A DNA stretch of 64,000 bases from Neobittarella massiliensis (ex Bilen et al. 2018). GTDB taxonomy: Bacteria > Bacillota > Clostridia > Oscillospirales > Ruminococcaceae. The notes beneath the pieces were generated by a model. The model saw nothing but the letters and a program-made list of their open reading frames with translations. It did no database searches and was not told the origin of the DNA. A program made the position numbers and the translations under genes. Shown piece after piece: positions 58,553 through 64,000 of this stretch (position 1 is the stretch's first letter; each line of letters starts with the position of its first letter). The stretch is taken from positions 186,001-250,000 of the forward strand of contig NZ_OKQO01000003.1 of assembly GCF_900289145.1 (NCBI RefSeq). The letters are read 5' to 3'.

Positions 58553-60898
58553 TCACACGTGCAAAAATTTTTCCACCAGGTGCGACAGCCCGGCAAACAG
58601 CCCGGCGGCCAGCAGTCCGCCGGCGAGCGCCGCCACCGCGATGGGCAGCGTCAGCGCCGACATGGAAAACAGCGGCCCCAGCAGCAGCGATCCCGCCAAA
58701 AAGGCGGCCACGATGAAGATGAGCAGCGCCGCCCGCAGCCAGTCGAAGGGGAGACACAGCACCGCGATGAGCGAAAAGCCGACCACGGCGGTGAAGAACA
58801 CGCACAGCGTCGATACCTGCGCCGCGGTAAAGCCCAGCAGCGGCCCCAGCAGCGCGGTGGCCACCACCATCAGCACTGTGGAAAAGCCGCCCGGCAGCGC
58901 CCGGTACAGCACGTTCTTCAAAAAGTCGCCCTGCACCCGCTCGTGGTTGGGCTCCAGCGCCAGCACGAAAGAGGGGATGCCGATAGCCAGCGCGCTGATG
59001 AGGGTCAGGTGGATGGGGGCAAACGGGTAGGGCCGGTGCAGCAGCAAAAACAGCGCCACCAGCAAGATCGAGTAGATGGTCTTGACGATGAAGATGGCCG
59101 CCGAGCGCTGCAGGTTGTTGATGCTGCGCCGCCCCTCGGCCACCACCCGCGGCATGGACGAGAAGTCGTTATCCAAAAGCACCAGGTGCGACACGTTGCG
59201 CGCCGCCTGCGCGCCCGAGGCCATCGCCACGCTGCAGTCGGCCTGCCGCAGCGCCAGCACGTCGTTGACCCCGTCGCCGGTCATAGCCACCGTGCGCCCC
59301 TGCCGCTGCAGGGCCGCCACCATCTTCTGCTTCTGCTCCGGCGACACGCGGCCAAATACCGTGTACTGCTGTACCGCGGCGGCGATGTCGCCGTCGCTTT
59401 GCAGGGTGGTGGCGTCTACATAGCGCTCGGCCCCCGGCAGCTGCACCCGCTGGGCGATAGCCGCCACCGTCTGTGCGTCGTCGCCCGATATCACCTTCAG
59501 CGCCACCCCCTGCTCGGCAAAGTAGCGCAGCGTGTCGGCGGCCTGGGGGCGCACCACGTCCTGCACCAGCACCGCCGCTACCGGCCGCAGTGCAGCCGGC
59601 AGCGCGTCGCCGGTCAGGGGCTGTGCGCTTTGGCACAACAGCAGCGTGCGGCTGTGGCGCGGCCGGTCGGCCAGCCGGCCGCCAAAGGCGGTGTCCAGCG
59701 CCCCGGGCAGCACGATCTCCGGCGCGCCCAGCACCAGGCTACCCCAGCTGTCAAACTGCACCGCCGAGTACTTGCGCTCCGACGAAAACGGCACCACCGC
59801 CGCCGGGTCGACCGCCAGCTGCCGGTTGCAGTGCACCGCGGCGATCGCGTCCAGGGTGGGGCTGTCGCCGGCCATCACTCCGCAAAAGTCCGCCAGCATC
59901 TTTGCCGCCCGGTCGCTGTCCTGCCCGTCGGCGCACACCAGCTCCTCCAGTTTCATCTGCCCCTGGGTGATGGTGCCGGTCTTATCCAGGCACAGCACGT
60001 CCACCCGCGCCAGCTGTTCGATGCACACCAGCTCCTGCACCATCACCCGGTGCCGCGCCAGCCTGATCACCCCCACCGCCAGCACCGAGGTGGTCAGCAG
60101 CACCAGCCCCTCGGGGATCATGCCCACCAGCGCCGCCGCGGTCGAGACGATGGCCTGCTGCACCGTGGCCCCGTCGATCGAGAGCTGACTGTACAAAAAC
60201 AGGGCCCCCACCGGCACGATAGCCACCGAGACCGCCTTGATGATGCGCCGCACCGAGCCGTATATCTGCGACTGGGGGCGCTCGGTGCGGGTTTGGTGCC
60301 CCGATATGCGCGCCGCGTAGCCCGCTTGGCCCACCTCGGTCACCAGCGCCCGGCCGCCGCCGCTCACCAAAAAGCTGCCCGACAGCAGCGTGTCGCCCGG
60401 CTTTTTGTGCACCGGGTCACTCTCGCCGGTGAGCATCGCCTCGCTCACCTCGCAGGCGCCGGTCAGCAGCTGGCAGTCGGCCACGATCTGGTCGCCCCGG
60501 CACAGCTCCATCACGTCTCCCAGCACCACCTGCTCGCGGCCCACCGGCTTTACTGCGCCGCCGCGCACCACCTGTACGCGCGCCGCCGACAGGATCGACA
60601 GCCGGTCCATCACCCGCTTGGTGCGCACCTCCTGCACGATGCCCACCAGCGTGTTGACCACCATTATACCCATAAACAGCGCGTTTTTGTACGAGCCCAC
60701 CGCCAAAATGGCCCCGCCCAGCACCAGAATGACCAGGTTAAACAGGGTAAAGGTGTTGTCCAGTACGATGCGCCCGATGCTCTTGGTGGGCGGGGTGGCG
60801 TCTTTGTTCAGTAGTCCCTGACGGGCGCGCTCGGCGGCGCTCTCTTCACTCAGGCCCTCACGGGCCAGCAGGTCGGTATCGGCTCGGCTGCTCGGCAT
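58553..60898 (-). CDS. P-type cation-transporting ATPase (CtpE/calcium type)
   Basis: 781 residues. Phosphorylation site LCLDKTGTITQG with D305, actuator loop MLTGESDPV, nucleotide-binding domain (FSSERKYSAVQF) and hinge MTGDGVNDVLALRQADCSVAM. TM4 has IPEGLVLLTT, the PEGL motif of P2-type pumps and close to CtpE-like calcium/ manganese pumps; no N-terminal heavy-metal domain, no CPC. About ten membrane helices. Ion inferred only. The start is ATG 60898 (MPSSRADTDLLAREG) with AGAGAGGAAA upstream; a longer reading from 60943 would overlap the operator. Monocistronic. Confidence 0.92.
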   Translation of the reverse strand: MPSSRADTDLLAREGLSEESAAERARQGLLNKDATPPTKSIGRIVLDNTFTLFNLVILVLGGAILAVGSYKNALFMGIMVVNTLVGIVQEVRTKRVMDRLSILSAARVQVVRGGAVKPVGREQVVLGDVMELCRGDQIVADCQLLTGACEVSEAMLTGESDPVHKKPGDTLLSGSFLVSGGGRALVTEVGQAGYAARISGHQTRTERPQSQIYGSVRRIIKAVSVAIVPVGALFLYSQLSIDGATVQQAIVSTAAALVGMIPEGLVLLTTSVLAVGVIRLARHRVMVQELVCIEQLARVDVLCLDKTGTITQGQMKLEELVCADGQDSDRAAKMLADFCGVMAGDSPTLDAIAAVHCNRQLAVDPAAVVPFSSERKYSAVQFDSWGSLVLGAPEIVLPGALDTAFGGRLADRPRHSRTLLLCQSAQPLTGDALPAALRPVAAVLVQDVVRPQAADTLRYFAEQGVALKVISGDDAQTVAAIAQRVQLPGAERYVDATTLQSDGDIAAAVQQYTVFGRVSPEQKQKMVAALQRQGRTVAMTGDGVNDVLALRQADCSVAMASGAQAARNVSHLVLLDNDFSSMPRVVAEGRRSINNLQRSAAIFIVKTIYSILLVALFLLLHRPYPFAPIHLTLISALAIGIPSFVLALEPNHERVQGDFLKNVLYRALPGGFSTVLMVVATALLGPLLGFTAAQVSTLCVFFTAVVGFSLIAVLCLPFDWLRAALLIFIVAAFLAGSLLLGPLFSMSALTLPIAVAALAGGLLAAGLFAGLSHLVEKFLHV

Positions 60899-60919
60899 CT
60901 GTCTGTTTCCTCTCTTTTT

Positions 60920-60962
60920 GTAGTCTGTAAAGTAGACTACCACCCCGGCCGCCGCTTGACAA
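60920..60962 (-). promoter_or_regulatory. Promoter and operator of the P-type ATPase gene
   Basis: Minus strand TTGTCA (60962-60957), 17 bp, TAGTCT (60939-60934). The -10 lies in a perfect palindrome, GTAGTCT-ACTTTAC-AGACTAC (60940-60920), a probable metal- or stress-responsive repressor site. Confidence 0.65.
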
Positions 60963-61040
60963 GGCAGCGGCCGAAAGCGTCATAAATCTTTCACTTTTTG
61001 GTAAGAATTGCGCCGCTGCACCGCCTGTTTGGCCCGCTGG

Positions 61041-62432
61041 TCAGGGGCGGTCGCACACCGCGCACAAAAGTGCCGCCGCCGGGGCGATCTTCTCGGGCGG
61101 CAGCGCGCAAAAGCCCAGCAGCAGCCGCGGCCGCTGACCGCTCTTTACCGGCACCGCCTGGCAGATAAGGCCGGCCTGCCGGCAGCGGGACTCTATTTCC
61201 GCGCCGGGCCGGGGGCAGTCTATCTCCACCAGCAGCTGCAGCCCGCTGTCAAAAGGCAGCACCTTTATCCGGCGGCCAAAAGCGCTGCGCAGCGCCTCTT
61301 TTAACAGGCGGCTCTTCTGCCCGTACAGCCGCCGCAGCCGCCCGATGTGCCGGTACAGGTGCCCGTCGGCGATAAAGCCGCTCAGCGCCAGCTGCTCGGT
61401 GGAGGAGCAGGTCTGGTTGTAGGCCCGGCCCAGCGCCCGGTAGTCCGGCAGCAGCGTCGGCGGCAGCACCAGGTAGCTCACGCGGATGCTGGGCAGCAGC
61501 AGCCGCGAAAACGAGCCCATGTAGATCACCTGGCCGTTTTGCGGCCGCATCCCCTGTAGGGCGGGTATGGGCCGCTGCAGGTAGCGAAATTCGCCGGCGT
61601 AGTCGTCCTCCAGCAAAAAGCACTGCCGGGCGTCGCAGTGGCGCAGCAGGGCCAGCTTCTCCGCCGCGCCAAAGTGTCCGGCGTGGCCGGGGTTCTGCGG
61701 GTCGCAGTAGAGCATGGCCACCGGCGGCAGCGCCCCGGCCAAAAGCTGGTCCAACTCGTACTCACACACCGCAAAGCCGTGGTCGCAGAGTACCTGCCGA
61801 GCCTGCAAAAAGCCCGGTTTCTCCAGCCCCACAGCCAGCGGGGTGCCGTCCCCGCGCGCGGCGCGGCGGCGAAATACGGCGCACAGCAGCGCCAGCAGGC
61901 TCTGCACGCCGGCCCCCACCACGATCTGTTGGGGGCTGCACACCACCCCCCGCGAGCGGTAGCTGTAAGCCGCCAGCTGCTGCCGTAGCGGGTACTCGCC
62001 CTGCGCGTCACCGTAGCCGCCGGCCGGCGGCGCGTCGGTCAGCGCCCGGCCCAGGTAGCGCTTCCACACCGCGGTGGGGAAGCTCTGCGGGTCGATGGTG
62101 CTGCCGCTCATGTCGTAGGTCACCGGCGGCCCGTCCCCACCCTCGGCCGCCGCAGCTGCCACCGCCGCGGTGGGGGGCAGCGCCTGCAAGCTGGCGGTGC
62201 GGTGGCCGCTGCCCGGCCGGCTCACGATGTAGCCCTCGGCCAGCAGCTGGGCGTAGGCGCTCTCCACTGTGGTCTTGCTCACCCCCAGCATGGCCGCCAG
62301 CCCCCTGATCGAGGGCAGCGGGCTGTCACCCGGCAGCGCCCCGCTCAAAAGTGCCTGCTGCACCTGCTGGCACAGCTGGGCCTGCAGCGGCAGGTCCCGG
62401 CTGCGGTCTATCTGAAACATGTAGTTGAACAT
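61041..62432 (-). CDS. MocR/PdxR-type GntR-aminotransferase regulator lacking the PLP lysine
   Basis: 463 residues. N-terminal GntR winged helix (LPLQAQLCQQVQQALLSGAL, LPSIRGLAAMLGVSKTTVESAY, about 10-75) fused to a fold-type I aminotransferase-like domain (about 105-463) with ENYxGEF-type EDDYAGEFRYL. In the position of the Schiff-base lysine, GTFSK in most members, it has MGSFSRLLLPSIRVSY with R310. The start is ATG 62432 after AAGGAC; the gene is divergent from pdxS-pdxT, so a PdxR role (activating PLP synthesis when PLP is low) is likely. Lys-to-Arg variants may sense PLP differently. Confidence 0.88.
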   Translation of the reverse strand: MFNYMFQIDRSRDLPLQAQLCQQVQQALLSGALPGDSPLPSIRGLAAMLGVSKTTVESAYAQLLAEGYIVSRPGSGHRTASLQALPPTAAVAAAAAEGGDGPPVTYDMSGSTIDPQSFPTAVWKRYLGRALTDAPPAGGYGDAQGEYPLRQQLAAYSYRSRGVVCSPQQIVVGAGVQSLLALLCAVFRRRAARGDGTPLAVGLEKPGFLQARQVLCDHGFAVCEYELDQLLAGALPPVAMLYCDPQNPGHAGHFGAAEKLALLRHCDARQCFLLEDDYAGEFRYLQRPIPALQGMRPQNGQVIYMGSFSRLLLPSIRVSYLVLPPTLLPDYRALGRAYNQTCSSTEQLALSGFIADGHLYRHIGRLRRLYGQKSRLLKEALRSAFGRRIKVLPFDSGLQLLVEIDCPRPGAEIESRCRQAGLICQAVPVKSGQRPRLLLGFCALPPEKIAPAAALLCAVCDRP

Positions 62433-62632
62433 AAAACTGTCCTTATCAAGAATATAAAAATTGTATATTTCTATACGTACACTCCTGTTGTACCATACTT
62501 TCATACCCAGCGCAACCGGCAGCTGACGGTCCGCTGTATCCAAGGCCCCGCGCCCGCCGCCCGATCAGCGGCCCGGCGCTCATGGGCCGGCTGTACTGTC
62601 ACCGGCGCTGTGCGCCAGAAAGGAAGATCACC
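62433..62632. promoter_or_regulatory. Divergent control region of the MocR gene and pdxST
   Basis: Contains related motifs TTGTATATT (about 62461) and TTGTACCAT (about 62488), and the inverted repeat GTATA-TTTC-TATAC (about 62462-62475). PdxR regulators usually bind repeated sites of this kind between their gene and pdxS. I could not assign -35/-10 pairs with confidence. Confidence 0.5.
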
Positions 62633-63511
62633 GTGGACGACAGAAGCACACTCAACCGCAATCTGGCCCAAATGCTCAAGGGCGGGGTCATTATGGACGT
62701 CACCGATGCCGAGCAGGCCAAGATCGCCCAGGAGGCGGGCGCCGTGGCCGTTATGGCCCTGGAGCGCGTCCCCGCCGACATCCGCCGCCAAGGCGGAGTG
62801 GCCCGCATGAGCGACCCCAAAATGATCAAAGAGATACAGGCCGCCGTCACCATCCCGGTCATGGCCAAGGCCCGCATCGGCCACATCGCCGAGGCCCGGG
62901 TGCTGCAGGCGCTGGGCATCGATTTTATCGACGAGAGCGAGGTGCTCACCCCCGCCGACGACCGCTACCACCTGGATAAGCACCAGTTCGCGGTGCCGTT
63001 TGTCTGCGGTGCCCGCGATCTGGGCGAGGCGCTGCGCCGCATCGGCGAAGGCGCGGCCATGATCCGCACCAAAGGCGAGGCGGGCACCGGCAACATCGTC
63101 GAGGCGGTGCGCCACCAGCGGCAGATGCAGGCCGATATCCGCCGCCTGCAAAACCTGCCGCCCGAGGAGCGCATGACCTTTTCAAAAGAGATCGCCGCCC
63201 CCTACGATCTGGTATGTCAGGTGGCGCAGAGCGGCAAGCTGCCGGTGGTCAACTTCGCCGCCGGCGGCGTGGCCACCCCCGCCGACGCGGCGCTGATGAT
63301 GCTCCTGGGCAGTGAAGGGGTGTTCGTCGGCTCGGGCATCTTCAAGTCTAAAGACCCCGCCCGCCGCGCCAGGGCCATCGTTCAGGCCACCACTTACTAT
63401 AACGACCCGGAGGTGGTGGCCCGGGTGTCCGAGGGGCTGGGTGAGGCTATGACCGGCATCGAGCTGCGCGACATCCCCGACAGCCAGAAAATGGCCGATC
63501 GGGGCTGGTAG
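62633..63511 (+). CDS. pdxS: Pyridoxal 5'-phosphate synthase, lyase subunit PdxS
   Basis: 292 residues, the normal length. With PdxT it makes PLP directly from ribose 5-phosphate, glyceraldehyde 3-phosphate and glutamine-derived ammonia. [40 protein letters not shown] (catalytic Lys) and [18 protein letters not shown] (second Lys) and [20 protein letters not shown] are diagnostic. The start is GTG 62633 with AAAGGAAG 6 nt upstream. Divergent from the MocR regulator; pdxT starts one base after its stop. Confidence 0.98.
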   Translation: MDDRSTLNRNLAQMLKGGVIMDVTDAEQAKIAQEAGAVAVMALERVPADIRRQGGVARMSDPKMIKEIQAAVTIPVMAKARIGHIAEARVLQALGIDFIDESEVLTPADDRYHLDKHQFAVPFVCGARDLGEALRRIGEGAAMIRTKGEAGTGNIVEAVRHQRQMQADIRRLQNLPPEERMTFSKEIAAPYDLVCQVAQSGKLPVVNFAAGGVATPADAALMMLLGSEGVFVGSGIFKSKDPARRARAIVQATTYYNDPEVVARVSEGLGEAMTGIELRDIPDSQKMADRGW

Positions 63512-63512
63512 C

Positions 63513-64000
63513 GTGGGCGGCAGGATACCGGTCGGCGTGCTGGCGCTGCAGGGCTCTTTTGCCGAGCACCTGCAGGCGCTGGGCCGCCAGCCGGGGATAG
63601 AGCCGGTCGCCGTCAAGACCGCCGGCCAGCTGCAGCGAGTGGCGGCCATCATCCTCCCCGGCGGCGAGAGCACCACCCTGCGCCGCCTGCTGGATGAAGC
63701 CGGCCTTACCGATCTGTTAAAAGCGCGCATACAGGCCGGGCTGCCGGTGTGGGGCACCTGTGCCGGGGCCATCCTGCTGGCCGCCCGGATAGCGGGGGAA
63801 ACGCCCCACCTGGGGGTGATGGATATCACCGTTTGCCGCAACGCCTACGGCCGCCAGATCGACAGCTTCAGCGCCGCGGCCACCATCCCGCCGGTATCGC
63901 CCGACCCGGTGCCGCTGGTCTTTATCCGCGCCCCCGTCATCGAGGGGGTGGGCCCCGGCGTGCAGGTGCTCTGCCAGTTGGACGGCCGTATCGTGGCCGC
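63513..64000 (+). CDS. pdxT: PLP synthase glutaminase subunit PdxT, C-terminus cut by window edge
   Basis: About 162 codons are visible. Class I glutaminase that hands ammonia to PdxS. VGVLALQGSFAEHLQAL, the conserved ILPGGESTTLRRLLDEAGL loop and the nucleophile elbow VWGTCAGAILLA with the catalytic Cys are present; the His-x-Glu end lies beyond the window. The start is GTG 63513, overlapping nothing and only 1 nt after the pdxS stop, so the two are coupled. CAGAILLA and NAYGRQIDSF are typical. Confidence 0.95.
   Translation, partial: MGGRIPVGVLALQGSFAEHLQALGRQPGIEPVAVKTAGQLQRVAAIILPGGESTTLRRLLDEAGLTDLLKARIQAGLPVWGTCAGAILLAARIAGETPHLGVMDITVCRNAYGRQIDSFSAAATIPPVSPDPVPLVFIRAPVIEGVGPGVQVLCQLDGRIVA

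Noticed and set aside
58445-60814. 789-codon + strand frame opposite the P-type ATPase gene
   Set aside because: Antisense shadow: extreme His/Gln/Arg composition, while the other strand encodes a complete ATPase with all motifs.

Overview
The window looks like the chromosome of a GC-rich anaerobic Firmicute of the Clostridia, probably a gut Oscillospirales-type organism. Evidence: strong GGAGG ribosome sites, frequent TTG and GTG starts, two T-box leaders, Firmicute-type families (DUF4364, DUF951, DUF4317, DUF5714, NSS transporter, pdxST with a MocR-type neighbour) and a CRISPR array whose repeat ends in TGGATTGAAAT, as in type I-C. The species call is inference.

Layout. 1-10 kb: housekeeping genes (DUF4364, MFS, an S1-domain protein, DUF951, prfA, tsaC, coaE, an M18 aminopeptidase, a second MFS). 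10.0-13.1 kb: tRNA-Ala(GGC), then a decayed AT-richer island with a probable tyrosine-recombinase remnant, a broken small XRE-type HTH gene and an orphan 11-repeat CRISPR array without cas genes. 13.4-26 kb: pepD, a BtpA-like protein, a GNAT, a T-box-controlled NSS transporter, GtrA, an amidohydrolase, mscL with a zinc-ribbon tail, a CmpB-type membrane protein, tRNA-Ala(CGC), tRNA-Val(CAC) and a MalY/PatB-type enzyme, separated by long GC-rich spacers without convincing genes. 27-36.2 kb: a small HTH gene and a reduced prophage-like element (repressor, repeated operators, Cro-like protein, nuclease-like protein, replisome organizer with a frameshift, late-regulator-like protein, holin, M23 endolysin) with no integrase, terminase, capsid or tail gene. 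36.3-36.85 kb: a compact unit made of a small XRE HTH gene, a promoter, two diverged CRISPR-like repeats around one 38-nt spacer, and a perfect 46-nt palindrome. 38-45.6 kb: an envelope operon (MoxR, DUF58, transglutaminase-like, nucleoside-hydrolase-like lipoprotein, anchored protein). 45.9-64 kb: DUF4317, dcd, a sensor diguanylate cyclase, a thiol/oxidant-defence cluster (rhodanese lipoprotein, Rrf2 regulator, RclA-like reductase), DUF5714, serS with its T-box, a radical SAM-like protein, a P-type ATPase and a MocR regulator divergent from pdxS-pdxT.

The best candidate for something undescribed is the 36.4-36.8 kb unit. It repeats the layout of the full array at 12 kb (small HTH gene, promoter, about 40 nt, repeat). 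Its first repeat has a different stem sequence but still folds, and it keeps the 11-nt 3' end that becomes the crRNA handle in type I-C. It could be a crRNA-like regulatory RNA of the CreA/CreR kind, or a dying array. A second large-scale signal is a change in strand composition: spacers are G-rich on the + strand up to about 33 kb and C-rich from about 37 kb on, as expected around a replication terminus. Short intergenic repeats phased at 10-11 bp recur through the window.
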